DNA of 64,000 nt from Streptomyces sp. R33 (GCF_041200175.1 NZ_CP165727.1:3447501-3511500), one strand, 5' to 3'. Numbered from the stretch's first letter, positions 45,082 to 54,858 are shown. Notes: a model not told the origin generated them from the letters alone. Numbers and translations are program-made.

Positions 45082-46151
45082 TCGACCACGTCGCCGTCCT
45101 GCATGACGTAGTCCTTGCCCTCCATGCGGGCCTTGCCCTTGGCGCGGGCTTCGGCGACCGAGCCGCAGGCGACCAGGTCCGCGAAGGAGATGACCTCGGC
45201 CTTGATGAAGCCGCGCTGGAAGTCGGTGTGGATCACGCCGGCCGCCTCGGGGGCCGTGGCGCCCTGCTTGATCGTCCAGGCGCGGGTTTCCTTCGGGCCG
45301 GCCGTCAGGTACGTCTGCAGGCCGAGGGTGGCGAAGCCGACGCGGCCGAGGGTGGCCAGGCCGGGCTCGTCCTGGCCGACCGACTGGAGGAGCTCGAGGG
45401 CCTCCTCGTCGTCCAGCTCGGAGAGGTCCTGCTCCAGCTTGGCGTTCAGGAAGATCGCCTCCGCCGGGGCGACCAGCGCGCTCTGCTCCGCCTTGAAGGC
45501 GTCGTCCACCAGTTCGTCCTCGTCCACGTTGAAGACGTAGAGGAACGGCTTCGTGGTCAGCAGGTGCAGCTCGTGGAGGAGGTCGCCCCGCTCCGTGCCC
45601 TTGGTGATGCCCTTGGAGAAGAGGGTGTCGCCGCCCTCGAGGATCTTCTTGGCCTCGACCACGGCCGCGAGGACCGCGACCTTCTCCTTCTGGAGGCGGG
45701 ACTCCTTCGTCAGGCGCGGCTCGGCCTTCTCGATGGACTGGAGGTCGGCGAGGATCAGCTCCGTGTTGATCGTCTCGATGTCGTCCTTCGGCGAGACCTT
45801 GCCGTCGACGTGCACGACGTTCTCGTCCTTGAAGGCACGGATGACCTGGCAGATCGCGTCCGACTCACGGATGTTCGCGAGGAACTTGTTGCCCAGGCCC
45901 TCGCCCTCCGATGCCCCGCGGACGATGCCCGCGATGTCGACGAAGTCGACCGTCGCCGGGAGGACGCGCTGCGAGCCGAAGATGCCGGCGAGCACGGCCA
46001 GGCGCGGGTCCGGGACGCCGACGACGCCGACGTTCGGCTCGATGGTGGCGAACGGGTAGTTGGCCGCCAGCACGTCGTTCTTGGTCAGGGCGTTGAACAG
46101 GGTCGACTTGCCGACATTCGGCAGGCCGACGATTCCGATCGTGAGCGACAC
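45063..46151 (-). CDS. ychF: redox-regulated ATPase/GTPase YchF (OLA1 family)
   Basis: A 362-residue P-loop NTPase of the Obg/OLA1 branch that prefers ATP and binds ribosomes. The start is GTG 46151, VSLTIGIVGLPNVGKSTLFN, with the Walker A GLPNVGKS and GGGAAG 8 nt upstream. DIAGIVRGASEGEGLGNKF is the classic G3 region (residues about 73-91), and a C-terminal TGS domain (IHTDFQRGFIKAEVISFADL) ends in FRFNV. The length is the family norm. Its 3' end appears to have been rebuilt by an inserted element: a second copy of the last codons lies 2.1 kb downstream. Confidence 0.96.
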   Translation of the reverse strand: MSLTIGIVGLPNVGKSTLFNALTKNDVLAANYPFATIEPNVGVVGVPDPRLAVLAGIFGSQRVLPATVDFVDIAGIVRGASEGEGLGNKFLANIRESDAICQVIRAFKDENVVHVDGKVSPKDDIETINTELILADLQSIEKAEPRLTKESRLQKEKVAVLAAVVEAKKILEGGDTLFSKGITKGTERGDLLHELHLLTTKPFLYVFNVDEDELVDDAFKAEQSALVAPAEAIFLNAKLEQDLSELDDEEALELLQSVGQDEPGLATLGRVGFATLGLQTYLTAGPKETRAWTIKQGATAPEAAGVIHTDFQRGFIKAEVISFADLVACGSVAEARAKGKARMEGKDYVMQDGDVVEFRFNV

Positions 46152-46274
46152 GTTGGCGACTTCCCGTAGCTGGAGGGGGCGGCGGCCCGGGAGTGGGCCA
46201 CCGGACAGTTTACTTTCCGATGAGTGGCAGTCGTTGTACGCGTGTCCCCACCCCGATACCGCGCTCGGCCCGCC

Positions 46275-46280
46275 TAGCTT
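46275..46280 (+). promoter_or_regulatory. candidate leaderless -10 (TAGCTT) of the DUF6542 gene
   Basis: TAGCTT ends 6 nt before GTG 46287 and there is no Shine-Dalgarno sequence. This lies in the 135-bp gap divergent from ychF. Confidence 0.45.
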
Positions 46281-46286
46281 GGTGGG

Positions 46287-46817
46287 GTGGAGCAATACAG
46301 GACGCGTTCGGTGGATCACCCGCAGCGACAGCAGCAGCCGGAGCGGCAGCAGCCGCGGCGCCCGGCCCCGACCGTCGGCGCAGTGCCCGCCCAGGGCGGC
46401 CGGCCGCGGCCCGCGCCGGCCCGGCGGCTGCCGCGGGCCCGGCTGACCGGGCTCGGCGGCGGGCTGTTCGCCTGCGTCGCGATGACCCTGGTCGCCGGGA
46501 TCGCCTGGCTGCTCTTCGGCGGCTCGCTGCTCGCGTACGGGCTGCTCTTCCTGCCCGTCGCGGCCGCCACCGCCCTCTGGGTGCGCCCCGCCGACCTGAT
46601 CACCGCGCCGATCTCCGCGCCGATCGCCTTCGCCGTCGGAGTCTGGCCCCTCTCCGGCGGCTCCGGCGGCTTCGGCGCGGAGCTCATGGGCATCGTGTCC
46701 GCCCTGTCCCTGCACGCCGGCTGGCTGTACGGCGGGACCCTGATCTCCGCGCTGATCGTCGTCGTACGGAAGGCCGTGCTGATCTCCCGGCGCAGGCTCC
46801 CCCGCCGGACCGCTTAG
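46287..46817 (+). CDS. DUF6542-like membrane protein
   Basis: A 176-residue protein. A Gln/Arg/Pro-rich cytoplasmic tail (residues 1-50) is followed by about four hydrophobic segments, of which AWLLFGGSLLAYGLLFLPVA and SALSLHAGWLYGGTLISALI are clearest. It ends in a basic tail (RRRLPRRTA). Such proteins are conserved next to ychF in Streptomyces; the function is unknown. It begins at GTG 46287 directly after TAGCTT, so translation is likely leaderless. The frame ends 22 bp from convergent ppgK, within a tandem repeat. Confidence 0.7.
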   Translation: MEQYRTRSVDHPQRQQQPERQQPRRPAPTVGAVPAQGGRPRPAPARRLPRARLTGLGGGLFACVAMTLVAGIAWLLFGGSLLAYGLLFLPVAAATALWVRPADLITAPISAPIAFAVGVWPLSGGSGGFGAELMGIVSALSLHAGWLYGGTLISALIVVVRKAVLISRRRLPRRTA

Positions 46818-46852
46818 CTGCCCGGTTCAGCTGCCCGGTTCAGCTGCCCGGT
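46816..46852 (+). repeat. 13-nt tandem triplication at the DUF6542/ppgK junction
   Basis: Two full and one nearly full unit of AGCTGCCCGGTTC. Each unit carries, on the minus strand, GGCAGCTGA, so several successive Gly-Ser-stop ends exist for ppgK. It arose by slippage after the last codons. Confidence 0.8.
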
Positions 46853-47586
46853 CCCCGCGCCGCCATCGCCGCCCCCACGATGCCGGCGTTGTTCTGGAGC
46901 TTCGCCGGGACGATCTCGGCCCGGACGTCCTGGATCAGCGGGAGGAACTTCTCCGGCTTGCGGCTGACGCCGCCGCCGATGATGAAGAGTTCCGGCGAGA
47001 AGAGCATCTCCACGTGCTCCAGGTACCGCTGCACCCGGTGCGCCCAGCGCTCCCAGGTGAGCTCCCCGTCCTCCTTGGCCTTGACCGACGCCCGCTTCTC
47101 CGCGTCGTGGCCCTTCAGCTCCAGGTGGCCGAGCTCCGTGTTCGGGACCAGCCGGCCGTCCGTGAACAGCGCGCTGCCGATGCCGGTGCCCAGCGTCAGC
47201 ATGATGACCGTGCCGCCGCGGCCCTTGCCCGCGCCGTACGTCATCTCCGCGATCCCGGCCGCGTCCGCGTCGTTGAGGACCGTGACGGGCTGGCCGCCGA
47301 GCCGCTGCGACAGCAGGGTCGCCGTGTCGACGCCGATCCACGCGCTGTCCATGTTGGCCGCCGTACGGGTGACGCCGCCGGTGACGACGCCCGGGAACGT
47401 CACCCCCACCGGGCCGTCCCAGTCGAAGTGGCGCACCACCTCGACGACACAGCCGGCCACCCCGTCGGGGGTGGCCGGCTGCGGTGTCAGTACCTTGTGG
47501 CGCTCCTGCGCCAGTTCGCCACGGTCCAGGTCCGCGGGAGCACCCTTGATCCCGGAACCGCCGATGTCCACACCGAAGATCTGCAT
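46840..47586 (-). CDS. ppgK: polyphosphate glucokinase
   Basis: A 248-residue ROK-family kinase that phosphorylates glucose using polyphosphate (and ATP). It opens [20 protein letters not shown], the first phosphate motif [11 protein letters not shown] being residues 5-15. NDADAAG holds the catalytic Asp region and [10 protein letters not shown] the second phosphate motif. The sequence matches actinobacterial PpgK closely by its entry [24 protein letters not shown] precedes ATG 47586. It sits beside ispH, 26 bp downstream of it, on the same strand; both may be in one transcript. Confidence 0.94.
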   Translation of the reverse strand: MQIFGVDIGGSGIKGAPADLDRGELAQERHKVLTPQPATPDGVAGCVVEVVRHFDWDGPVGVTFPGVVTGGVTRTAANMDSAWIGVDTATLLSQRLGGQPVTVLNDADAAGIAEMTYGAGKGRGGTVIMLTLGTGIGSALFTDGRLVPNTELGHLELKGHDAEKRASVKAKEDGELTWERWAHRVQRYLEHVEMLFSPELFIIGGGVSRKPEKFLPLIQDVRAEIVPAKLQNNAGIVGAAMAARGPGS

Positions 47587-47612
47587 GGACTCACCGTACG
47601 AAACGAAACGGG

Positions 47613-48608
47613 CTACTTCTCGGCGACCAGCGCGGCCGCTTCGGCGCGCAGGTCGCGGCGCAGCTCCTTCGGCAGCGAGAACACGATCGACTCCTCGGCG
47701 GTCTTGACGATCTCCACGTCCTCGAAGCCGCGCGCCGCCAGCCACTCCAGGACCTCCTCGACCAGCACCTCCGGCACCGAGGCGCCCGAGGTCAGGCCGA
47801 CCGTGCCGACGCCCTCCAGCCAGGCCTCGTCGATCTCGCTCGCGAAGTCGACGAGGTGCGCGGCGCGGGCGCCCGCGTCGAGCGCGACCTCGACCAGCCG
47901 GATCGAGTTCGAGGAGTTCTTGGAACCGACGACGATGACCAGGTCGGAATCCGCGCCCATCACCTTGACCGCGGCCTGGCGGTTCGAGGTGGCGTAGCAG
48001 ATGTCGTCGCTCGGCGGCGAGACCAGCAGCGGGAACTTGGTCTTCAGCGCGTCGACCGTCTCCATGGTCTCGTCGACCGAGAGGGTGGTCTGGGAGAGCC
48101 AGACGACCTTCGACTCGTCGCGCACGACGACCTTGTCCACGTCGTCCGGACCGTCCACGATCGTGATGTGGTCCGGGGCCTCGCCGGAGGTGCCGATGAC
48201 CTCCTCGTGGCCCTCGTGGCCGATGAGGAGGATGTCGAAGTCCTCGTTGGCGTACCGGATCGCTTCCTTGTGCACCTTGGTGACCAGCGGGCAGGTCGCG
48301 TCGATCGTCGCGAGCTTGCCGGCCGCCGCCTCCTCGTGCACCACCGGCGCCACGCCGTGCGCGGAGAACATCACGATGGAGCCCTCGGGGACCTCTTCCG
48401 TCCGCTCGACGAAGATGGCGCCCTTCTTCTCCAGCGTCTGCACGACGTACTTGTTGTGCACGATCTCGTGCCGGACGTAGACCGGTGCACCGTACTGCTC
48501 GAGGGCCTTCTCGACGGCGATCACGGCTCGGTCCACGCCCGCGCAGTAGCCGCGCGGGGCGGCGAGCAGGACGCGTCGGGAAGCGGGAGCAGGTGCGGCA
48601 GCAGTCAT
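47613..48608 (-). CDS. ispH: 4-hydroxy-3-methylbut-2-enyl diphosphate reductase
   Basis: A 331-residue Fe-S enzyme making IPP and DMAPP, the last step of the MEP isoprenoid pathway. The three Cys cluster ligands are C22 ([11 protein letters not shown]), one in [13 protein letters not shown], and one in [12 protein letters not shown]. Family blocks [10 protein letters not shown] and [10 protein letters not shown] are intact. ATG 48608 is preferred: TACGAT lies 7 nt upstream, which would be a -10 for a leaderless transcript; ATG 48617 overlaps that hexamer. The end runs 26 bp from ppgK. Confidence 0.96.
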   Translation of the reverse strand: MTAAAPAPASRRVLLAAPRGYCAGVDRAVIAVEKALEQYGAPVYVRHEIVHNKYVVQTLEKKGAIFVERTEEVPEGSIVMFSAHGVAPVVHEEAAAGKLATIDATCPLVTKVHKEAIRYANEDFDILLIGHEGHEEVIGTSGEAPDHITIVDGPDDVDKVVVRDESKVVWLSQTTLSVDETMETVDALKTKFPLLVSPPSDDICYATSNRQAAVKVMGADSDLVIVVGSKNSSNSIRLVEVALDAGARAAHLVDFASEIDEAWLEGVGTVGLTSGASVPEVLVEEVLEWLAARGFEDVEIVKTAEESIVFSLPKELRRDLRAEAAALVAEK

Positions 48609-48615
48609 GCGGTCC

Positions 48616-48621
48616 ATCGTA
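48616..48621 (-). promoter_or_regulatory. candidate leaderless -10 (TACGAT) of ispH
   Basis: TACGAT on the minus strand ends 7 nt before ATG 48608, with no ribosome-binding site. Confidence 0.35.
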
Positions 48622-48703
48622 CGGGGGTCTCCAGGAGGCCGGGCGTCGCCCATTCGGCACAGACTGGGTCGAACGTGCGAACCGACCGCCCCTCGGAGGA
48701 ATG

Positions 48704-50074
48704 ATGGCGTCCGTTACGGAGCCCGGTACGGCGCCGCAGCCGGCCCTCCGGCGGAGCCTGGGATTCCGGGACCTGGTGGTCTACGGGCTCCTCTTCATCG
48801 CCCCCATGGCCCCGGTCGGGGTCTTCGGCACCCTGGACGCGAAATCGCACGGCGCCGTCGCCCTCGTCTACGTCTTCGCGACGGTCGCGATGGCGTTCAC
48901 GGCGTTCTCGTACGCCCAGATGGTCCAGGTGGCCCCGCAGGCCGGCTCGGTGTTCACGTACGCGCGCAAGGGGCTCGGCGAGGGGGCCGGGCTGATCGCC
49001 GGCTGGATGGCGATGCTCGACTACCTGCTGATCCCGGCCGTCGCGTACCTCTTCTCGGGCATCGCGATGAACGCACTGGTCCCGGAGGTCTCCCGGTGGG
49101 TGTGGACGGCGCTGGCCGTGCTGGTGACCACCGCGCTGAACCTGTGGGGCGTACGGGCGGCCGCGCGGGTGGGGTTCGCCGTCCTGACCATGGAGATCGC
49201 GGTGCTGCTGGTGTTCACGGTGGCCGCGGTGACGGTGCTCGTCCGGGACGGGGCGCAGCGCGGCTGGCTCTCGCCGCTGACCGGCGACGGCACGCTCGGC
49301 TTCTCCCTGACGGCCGTCCTGGGGGCGGTGTCGGTGGCGGTCCTCTCGTACCTCGGCTTCGACGCGATCGCCTCCTTCGCGGAGGAGGTGACGGGGGGCT
49401 CGGCGCGGGTGGCGCGCGCGGTGCTGTTCTGCCTGGCGCTGGCCGGGGTGCTGTTCATCGCGCAGAGCTACCTGGCGGCGCTGCTGATGCCGGTGTCCTC
49501 GGCGCAGCTGGCTGCCGAGCCGGCGCAGCAGGGGCCGGCCTTCTACGACGCGGTGGACTCCTCGGTCGGCCCGTGGCTGCACGACCTGGTCGCGGTCAGC
49601 AAGGCGATCGGGGCGGCTTTCGCGGCGCTCGCCGGGCAGGCTGCGGCGGGCCGGCTGGTGTTCGCGATGGCGCGGGAGCGGCGGCTGCCGGGGGCGCTCG
49701 CGCGGACCTCGGACGGGACTCCGCGGCCGGCCCTGCTGGTGGCGGCGACGATCACGCTGATCGCGGCGGTGTGGGCGGCCCGCCGCGACGACGGGCTCGA
49801 CCAGCTGGTCTCGGTGGTGGACGTCGGGGCGCTGGTGGCGTTCACGCTGCTGCACGCCTCGGTGGTCGGCTGGTTCGTGGTCCGGCGCGGGGCAGGGCCT
49901 CCGAACTGGTGGAGACACCTCGTGGTGCCGGTGCTCGGCGCGGCGGTGACCGTGGCGGTGATCGTCGAGGCGGCGTGGACGGCGCAGGTGGTGGGGGCGG
50001 TGTGGCTGGCGGTGGGCCTGGGGGTGCTGTTCGTCCAGCGCGGCCGGCGGCCGGACGGCGACACCGTGACCTGA
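48704..50074 (+). CDS. APC-superfamily amino acid permease
   Basis: A 456-residue permease with about 12 transmembrane helices. The family start [20 protein letters not shown] is at residues about 20-40, [20 protein letters not shown] is the conserved helix 2-3 block, and [20 protein letters not shown] the helix 6-7 block. It probably takes up an amino acid or polyamine by proton symport. ATG 48704 is chosen over ATG 48701 because GGAGGA abuts the latter. It is divergent from ispH. A simple-repeat stretch follows the stop. Confidence 0.88.
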   Translation: MASVTEPGTAPQPALRRSLGFRDLVVYGLLFIAPMAPVGVFGTLDAKSHGAVALVYVFATVAMAFTAFSYAQMVQVAPQAGSVFTYARKGLGEGAGLIAGWMAMLDYLLIPAVAYLFSGIAMNALVPEVSRWVWTALAVLVTTALNLWGVRAAARVGFAVLTMEIAVLLVFTVAAVTVLVRDGAQRGWLSPLTGDGTLGFSLTAVLGAVSVAVLSYLGFDAIASFAEEVTGGSARVARAVLFCLALAGVLFIAQSYLAALLMPVSSAQLAAEPAQQGPAFYDAVDSSVGPWLHDLVAVSKAIGAAFAALAGQAAAGRLVFAMARERRLPGALARTSDGTPRPALLVAATITLIAAVWAARRDDGLDQLVSVVDVGALVAFTLLHASVVGWFVVRRGAGPPNWWRHLVVPVLGAAVTVAVIVEAAWTAQVVGAVWLAVGLGVLFVQRGRRPDGDTVT

Positions 50075-50088
50075 CCCTGAGACGAGAC

Positions 50089-50143
50089 ACCGCCACCGCC
50101 ACCGCCACCGGACCGGACCCGGACCTGATCCGGATCCGGACCT
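50089..50143 (+). repeat. simple-sequence tract: ACCGCC repeats and GGACC/GGATC repeats
   Basis: Four ACCGCC-like units at 50089-50110 are followed by GGACC and GGATCC units to 50143. This is in the gap between the permease and xseA and might act as a weak hairpin region. Confidence 0.7.
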
Positions 50144-50193
50144 CGGAACACGACACCATCACCCGTCCCTGAGACGCTGTCAGCCCGGGCGGC

Positions 50194-50199
50194 TAGCCT
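50194..50199 (+). promoter_or_regulatory. candidate leaderless -10 (TAGCCT) of xseA
   Basis: TAGCCT ends 6 nt before ATG 50206, without a Shine-Dalgarno sequence. Confidence 0.45.
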
Positions 50200-50205
50200 T
50201 CGTGC

Positions 50206-51471
50206 ATGGGTCTGAATACGTCGGCTGACGCGCCGCTGCCGGTCGGCCAGGTGTCCCGGCTCATCGGGGGCTGGATCGACAGGCTCGGCCAGGTGTGGGT
50301 GGAGGGGCAGATCACGCAGCTCTCGCGGCGGCCGGGGGCGGGGGTGGTCTTCCTGACGTTGCGCGACCCCTCGCACGACATCTCGCTCAGCGTGACCTGC
50401 TACCGCCAGGTCTTCGACGAGGTCGCGGACGCGGTGACGGAGGGCGCGCGGGTCGTCGTACTCGCCAAGCCGGAGTGGTACGCCCCGCGCGGGCAGCTGT
50501 CGCTGCGGGCCACCGAGATACGGCCCGTCGGCATCGGCGAGCTGCTCGCCCGGCTGGAGAAGCTCAAGCGGTCCCTCGCCTCCGAGGGCCTGTTCGCGCT
50601 GGACCGCAAGAAGCCGCTGCCCTTCCTGCCGCAGCTGATCGGGCTGGTGGTCGGGCGGGCCTCGGCGGCCGAGCGCGACGTACTGGAGAACGCCCGGCGG
50701 CGCTGGCCGGCGGTCCGCTTCGAGGTCCGGAACGTCGCCGTCCAGGGGGTGAACGCGGTGCCCCAGGTGATCCGGGCGGTCAAGGAGCTCGACGCCCTGG
50801 ACGAGGTCGACGTGATCATCGTGGCCCGCGGCGGCGGCAGCGTGGAGGACCTCCTCCCGTTCTCCGACGAGGAGGTCGTACGGACGGTCGCGGCGGCCCG
50901 CACCCCGGTGGTCTCGGCGATCGGGCACGAGCCGGACTCCCCGCTCCTGGACCTGGTCGCGGACCTGCGGGCCTCCACGCCCACGGACGCCGCGAAGAAG
51001 GTGGTCCCGGACGTCGGCGAGGAGCTGGAGCGGGTGCGCCAGCTGCAGGGCCGGGGGCTGCGGGCGGTGCGCGGGCTGCTCGACCGGGAGGAGCGGGGGC
51101 TCGCGCATGCGCTCGCCCGGCCGGTCTTCGTCCATCCGCAGCGGATGGTCGAGACCCGCGAGGCCGAGCTGGAGGCCCTGCTGGGCCGCACCCGGCGCAC
51201 CCTCGGGCACCTGCTGGACCGGGCGGATTCGGAGCTGGCCCACACCCTGGCCCGGGTGGTGGCGCTGTCCCCGGCGGCGACGCTGGAGCGCGGGTACGCC
51301 GTACTGCAGCGGGCGGACGGGCACGTGGTGCGCTCGCCGCAGGACGTCTCCGCGGACGAGCCGCTGCGCGCGCGGGTGGCGGAGGGCCAGTTCTCCGTAC
51401 GGGTCGCACAGGTCGCACAGGTCGCACCGGACGCCCAGGTCGCACCCGACGCCGGGCAGCGCGGCGAGTGA
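50206..51471 (+). CDS. xseA: exodeoxyribonuclease VII large subunit
   Basis: A 421-residue nuclease subunit. ExoVII degrades single-stranded DNA from both ends into oligonucleotides. The N-terminal OB-fold ([20 protein letters not shown] through [10 protein letters not shown]) is residues 13-100. The catalytic domain starts near [20 protein letters not shown] and holds the family block [21 protein letters not shown] coiled-coil follows. The tail ends in [19 protein letters not shown] from a 9-nt repeat (CAGGTCGCA), longer than in most homologues. xseB starts 55 nt later. Confidence 0.95.
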   Translation: MGLNTSADAPLPVGQVSRLIGGWIDRLGQVWVEGQITQLSRRPGAGVVFLTLRDPSHDISLSVTCYRQVFDEVADAVTEGARVVVLAKPEWYAPRGQLSLRATEIRPVGIGELLARLEKLKRSLASEGLFALDRKKPLPFLPQLIGLVVGRASAAERDVLENARRRWPAVRFEVRNVAVQGVNAVPQVIRAVKELDALDEVDVIIVARGGGSVEDLLPFSDEEVVRTVAAARTPVVSAIGHEPDSPLLDLVADLRASTPTDAAKKVVPDVGEELERVRQLQGRGLRAVRGLLDREERGLAHALARPVFVHPQRMVETREAELEALLGRTRRTLGHLLDRADSELAHTLARVVALSPAATLERGYAVLQRADGHVVRSPQDVSADEPLRARVAEGQFSVRVAQVAQVAPDAQVAPDAGQRGE

Positions 51472-51526
51472 GCCGCGCGCCCCGCACCACATATTCGATG
51501 CACTGCACACACAAGGTGGGACGGGA

Positions 51527-51772
51527 ATGACTGAAACCGATACCTCGTTGGGGTACGAGCAGGCCCGGGACGAGCTCATCGAGGTCGTCCGCAAGCTGGA
51601 GGCCGGCGGCACCTCCCTCGAGGACTCGCTCGCGCTCTGGGAGCGCGGCGAGGAGCTCGCGAAGGTCTGCCGGCACTGGCTGGAAGGGGCCCGCGCCCGG
51701 CTCGACTCGGCGCTGGCAGCCCGCGAAGCGGGGGCCGACGGGGGTGGCGGGAGTGACGAGCGGGACGCCTGA
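51527..51772 (+). CDS. xseB: exodeoxyribonuclease VII small subunit
   Basis: An 81-residue helical subunit that binds the large subunit in several copies. The family pattern is SLGYEQARDELIEVVRKLEA then LEDSLALWERGEELAKVCRH. The end is Gly/Asp-rich. AAGG and a purine-rich stretch precede ATG 51527. It is co-directional with xseA. Confidence 0.93.
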   Translation: MTETDTSLGYEQARDELIEVVRKLEAGGTSLEDSLALWERGEELAKVCRHWLEGARARLDSALAAREAGADGGGGSDERDA

Positions 51773-51825
51773 GGCCGGGCCGGAAGCGAGGCCAAACGTG
51801 ATCCGAGTCACCTCGACGCCGATTT

Positions 51826-51857
51826 AGTTGAAAGTTCTACAACTTTTGGCTTAATGT
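51826..51857 (+). promoter_or_regulatory. promoter with inverted-repeat operator for the nitroreductase gene
   Basis: TTGAAA (51828-51833), an 18-bp spacer and TAATGT (51852-51857) form a good vegetative promoter. Within it AAAGTT-ctac-AACTTT (51831-51846) is a perfect 6+6 inverted repeat, and AGTTG/CAACT (51826-51830, 51840-51844) another pair. The layout fits a repressor of MarR or similar type. Confidence 0.6.
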
Positions 51858-51897
51858 CGGGACATCGCTTCACCTCCGTATGGAAGAAGGCTTTCCG

Positions 51898-52488
51898 ATG
51901 TCTCTCGTTCTTGACTCCGCCGCTCAGGACCTGCTGTTCCGCGAGGCCCGCACCGCCAACTCGTTCTCCGACGAGCCGGTGACCGAGGAGCAGGTCCAGG
52001 CGATCTACGACCTGGTCAAGTACGGCCCCACCGCCTTCAACTCGACGCCGCTGCGCATCACGCTGGTCCGCTCCCCCGAGGCCCGCGAGCGCCTGGTGAA
52101 CCTGATGATGGAGGGCAACCAGGCGAAGACCGCCGCCGCGCCGCTGGTCGCGATCCTCTCCGCGGACAACGAGTTCCACGAGGAGCTCCCGACCCTGCTG
52201 CCGCACTTCCCGCAGGCCAAGGACGCCTTCTTCAGCGAGCGCCCGGTCCGCGAGCAGGCCGCCGTGATGAACGCCGCCCTGCAGGCCGCGTACTTCATCG
52301 TCGGCATCCGCGCCGCCGGCCTCGCCGCCGGTCCGATGGGCGGCCTGGACTTCGCCGGCGTCCAGAAGGAGTTCCTGGACGACGACCACACCCCCCTGAT
52401 GGTCGTCAACATCGGCAAGCCGGGCGAGGACGCGTGGCACCCGCGCGGCCCGCGCCTGAGCTTCGACGAGGTCATCACCACCGTCTGA
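51898..52488 (+). CDS. RutE-like malonic semialdehyde reductase, nitroreductase family
   Basis: A 196-residue FMN-dependent oxidoreductase of the nitroreductase fold. The region RTANSFSDEPVTEEQVQAIY and YGPTAFNSTPLRITLVRS are the N-terminal FMN pieces; VREQAAVMNAALQAAYFIVG and AAGLAAGPMGGLDF the central ones. These match the RutE/HadB subfamily that reduces malonic semialdehyde. A wider role in quinone or nitro-compound detoxification is equally possible. GAAGG precedes ATG 51898. It stands alone with its own operator and terminator, so it is likely induced by a chemical signal. Confidence 0.85.
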   Translation: MSLVLDSAAQDLLFREARTANSFSDEPVTEEQVQAIYDLVKYGPTAFNSTPLRITLVRSPEARERLVNLMMEGNQAKTAAAPLVAILSADNEFHEELPTLLPHFPQAKDAFFSERPVREQAAVMNAALQAAYFIVGIRAAGLAAGPMGGLDFAGVQKEFLDDDHTPLMVVNIGKPGEDAWHPRGPRLSFDEVITTV

Positions 52489-52510
52489 GTCCTGACCCGG
52501 ACACGCAGAA

Positions 52511-52541
52511 GGCCGCTCTCCCGGGATTCCGGGGAGCGGCC
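52511..52541 (+). terminator. hairpin terminator after the nitroreductase gene
   Basis: GGCCGCTC at 52511-52518 pairs with GAGCGGCC at 52534-52541, with extra pairs inside the loop and a CTTT tail. Confidence 0.75.
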
Positions 52542-52593
52542 CTTTGTGCATGTCGGCGCCCTTACGGCGGCGGGCCGGCGGGCGTGCGCCCGG

Positions 52594-53127
52594 CTACTGC
52601 GCGGCGCCCTGCTTGAACTCCAGCGCCGCCGCCATCGTGCCGAGATCCTCGAACGAGGCCGTCCCGGTCACCACCGTGACGTAGCCCTGCTCCTGCCGGA
52701 CGAGGGCGTCGTACTTCTCGCCCTCCCAGCGCTCCCAGGTCAGATCGCCGACCTGCTGCGTCTGCCCGGTGGCCTTCGCCTGCTGCGTGAGGGCTGCCAG
52801 GCGCTTGGCCGAGGCGTCGCTGGACTGCTCGATCGCGACGTACTGCCCCTTCGGGTCCAGGAAGCCCAGGTGCCAGGCGTTCGCGGCCTTGCGGTCGAAC
52901 GTCACCGAGGTCGCGCGCCACTGCTCCGGGAGCCCCGCGGGGGCCGCCACCGGGTACGGCGCCGCGCGCCGGGCGGTGATCGTCTCCACCCGGTAGTCGA
53001 CCACGTGTGTCGGATCGGCCTTCTCGTCATGTGGGACGAAGATGTAGATCACCGCGACGACGACACCGATCACCGCCAGCGACCGGACCATGTCCCAGAC
53101 CGTCTGCTTGCCCTTCATACCTGCCAC
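52594..53127 (-). CDS. DUF4245 membrane-anchored protein
   Basis: A 177-residue protein with a single N-terminal membrane helix ([20 protein letters not shown]) and an extracytoplasmic domain starting [20 protein letters not shown]. The inner part has [20 protein letters not shown] and ends [12 protein letters not shown], typical of DUF4245. Its role is unknown; it is conserved beside glpX in actinobacteria. GTG 53127 gives [15 protein letters not shown] 53118 and ATG 53145 are alternatives, none with a strong ribosome-binding site. Confidence 0.8.
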   Translation of the reverse strand: MAGMKGKQTVWDMVRSLAVIGVVVAVIYIFVPHDEKADPTHVVDYRVETITARRAAPYPVAAPAGLPEQWRATSVTFDRKAANAWHLGFLDPKGQYVAIEQSSDASAKRLAALTQQAKATGQTQQVGDLTWERWEGEKYDALVRQEQGYVTVVTGTASFEDLGTMAAALEFKQGAAQ

Positions 53128-53330
53128 GCCACCATCGTCCCCCATGGCCGGGAGCGATCTCCGCCGGGGTCCGCGCGGCGACCGCGGAGGTCCGCAAGAT
53201 GTCCGCTCACGCCAATCACCCGACCGATATTCCGCTCATACGTGACCCGGTCTGCTCAATTTGTCGACGTACCGATAGGGTTCAAGCACCCTCACTTCCC
53301 GGCCGTCGCCGTACAGAAAGGTGCGCTCCG

Positions 53331-54362
53331 ATGACCGAGCACAACCTGCCGCCCCAGCTCGAAGTCTCTCCGGAGGCCCCCGACCGCAACCTCGCCCTGG
53401 AACTCGTCCGGGTGACCGAGGCCGCCGCGATGGCCGCCGGCCGGTGGGTCGGGCGCGGCGACAAGCTCGGCGCCGACGGCGCCGCGGTCAACGCGATGCG
53501 GACCCTGATCTCCACCGTCTCGATGAACGGCGTCGTCGTCATCGGCGAGGGCGAGAAGGACGAAGCCCCGATGCTGTTCAACGGCGAGCGGGTCGGCGAC
53601 GGCACCGGTGCCGAGGTCGACATCGCCGTCGACCCGATCGACGGCACCACCCTGAACGCCAAGGGCATGCCGAACGCCATCGCCGTGCTCGCCGCCGCCG
53701 ACCGCGGCACCATGTTCGACCCGTCCGCGGTGTTCTACATGGAGAAGCTGGTCACCGGTCCCGAGGCCGCCGACTTCGTCGACATCAACGCACCCGTCTC
53801 GGTGAACATCCGCCGCGTCGCGAAGGCCAAGAACATGGCCGTCGAGGACGTCACGGTGATCATCCTGGACCGCCCCCGCCACGAGGGCATCGTCAAGGAG
53901 ATCCGCGAGACCGGCGCCCGGATCAAGTTCATCTCGGACGGCGACGTCGCGGGCTCGGTCATGGCGGTGCGCGAGGGCACCGGCGTGGACCTGCTCCTGG
54001 GCATCGGCGGCACCCCCGAGGGCATCATCTCGGCCTGCGCGATCAAGTGCCTCGGCGGCACGATCCAGGGCAAGCTGTGGCCGAAGGACGAGGCCGAGCG
54101 CCAGAAGGCCATCGACGCGGGCCACGACCTGGACCGGGTCCTGCACACCGACGACCTGGTGTCCGGCGAGAACGTCTTCTTCGTCGCCACCGGCATCACG
54201 GACGGCGAGCTGCTGCGCGGCGTCCACTACCGGTCGGAGACCGCGACCACGTCCTCGCTGGTCATGCGCTCGAAGTCGGGCACGATCCGGAAGATCGACT
54301 CGACCCACCGCCTGTCGAAGCTGCGCGCGTACAGCGCGGTCGACTTCGACCGCGCGAAGTAA
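53331..54362 (+). CDS. glpX: class II fructose-1,6-bisphosphatase
   Basis: A 343-residue enzyme of gluconeogenesis that turns fructose-1,6-bisphosphate into fructose-6-phosphate. Metal-binding motifs are [10 protein letters not shown] and DPIDGTT ([20 protein letters not shown]). The rest matches GlpX, including [12 protein letters not shown] and [20 protein letters not shown]. The ATG at 53331 has AAAGGTG 8 nt upstream. It is a single-gene unit with a strong terminator after it. Nothing unusual. Confidence 0.96.
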   Translation: MTEHNLPPQLEVSPEAPDRNLALELVRVTEAAAMAAGRWVGRGDKLGADGAAVNAMRTLISTVSMNGVVVIGEGEKDEAPMLFNGERVGDGTGAEVDIAVDPIDGTTLNAKGMPNAIAVLAAADRGTMFDPSAVFYMEKLVTGPEAADFVDINAPVSVNIRRVAKAKNMAVEDVTVIILDRPRHEGIVKEIRETGARIKFISDGDVAGSVMAVREGTGVDLLLGIGGTPEGIISACAIKCLGGTIQGKLWPKDEAERQKAIDAGHDLDRVLHTDDLVSGENVFFVATGITDGELLRGVHYRSETATTSSLVMRSKSGTIRKIDSTHRLSKLRAYSAVDFDRAK

Positions 54363-54400
54363 GAGCCGACGGACGCGGGCCGGCCGGCGGCCGGCACAGC

Positions 54401-54441
54401 GAGAGGGGCGTTACCGCGTGCGGCGGTAGCGCCCCTCTCGT
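54401..54441. terminator. bidirectional terminator between glpX and the whiB-like gene
   Basis: CGAGAGGGGCG, a wobble pair and TACCGC (54401-54418) pair with 54424-54441, an 18-bp stem, between convergent genes. Confidence 0.85.
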
Positions 54442-54459
54442 TCGCGTGCGTACGGGCCT

Positions 54460-54858
54460 TCAGCCCGCGGCGGCTATCGGCCCGGCCCCCGGCGCCTGGC
54501 GCAGTTCCGCGGCCCGGCGCCGGCGGCGGGCCAGCACCACCCGCCGCTCGGCGGCGGTGAGCCCGCCCCAGACCCCGTACGGCTCGGGCTGGAGCAGTGC
54601 GTGCTCGCGGCAGGCGACCATCACCGGGCAGCGCGCACAGACGCGCTTGGCGGCCTCCTCGCGGGAGAGCCTCGCCGCGGTCGGCTCCTTGGAGGGCGCG
54701 AAGAACAGCCCCGCCTCGTCCCGGCGGCACACCGCCTCCGCGTGCCATGGCCCGTCCTCTTCCCTCGCCGGCACCCGCGGCTTCGGTACGGCGGCCGGAC
54801 GCGCCTGGAGGGTCTGTACGGCGGCTACCTGCAGGGACTGATGCGGCGGATGCTGCAC
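54460..54858 (-). CDS. WhiB-family iron-sulfur transcriptional regulator
   Basis: A 132-residue member of the actinobacterial WhiB/Wbl family, which bind a [4Fe-4S] cluster and act on promoters with sigma factor region 4. The four ligands are C44, C74, C77 and C83 (AVCRRDEAGLFF; RVCARCPVMVACREHAL). The G(V/I)WGG turn is at 95-99 and a basic tail (RRVVLARRRRRAAEL) follows. GTG 54858 has AGGAG 6 nt upstream. The N-terminal 40 residues are longer than in WblE-type proteins. Which Wbl paralogue it is cannot be decided here. Confidence 0.93.
   Translation of the reverse strand: MQHPPHQSLQVAAVQTLQARPAAVPKPRVPAREEDGPWHAEAVCRRDEAGLFFAPSKEPTAARLSREEAAKRVCARCPVMVACREHALLQPEPYGVWGGLTAAERRVVLARRRRRAAELRQAPGAGPIAAAG

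Noticed and set aside
50089..50143. Tandem GC repeats as a regulatory array
   Set aside because: Simple-sequence tract without constant spacing or symmetry; slippage explains it.
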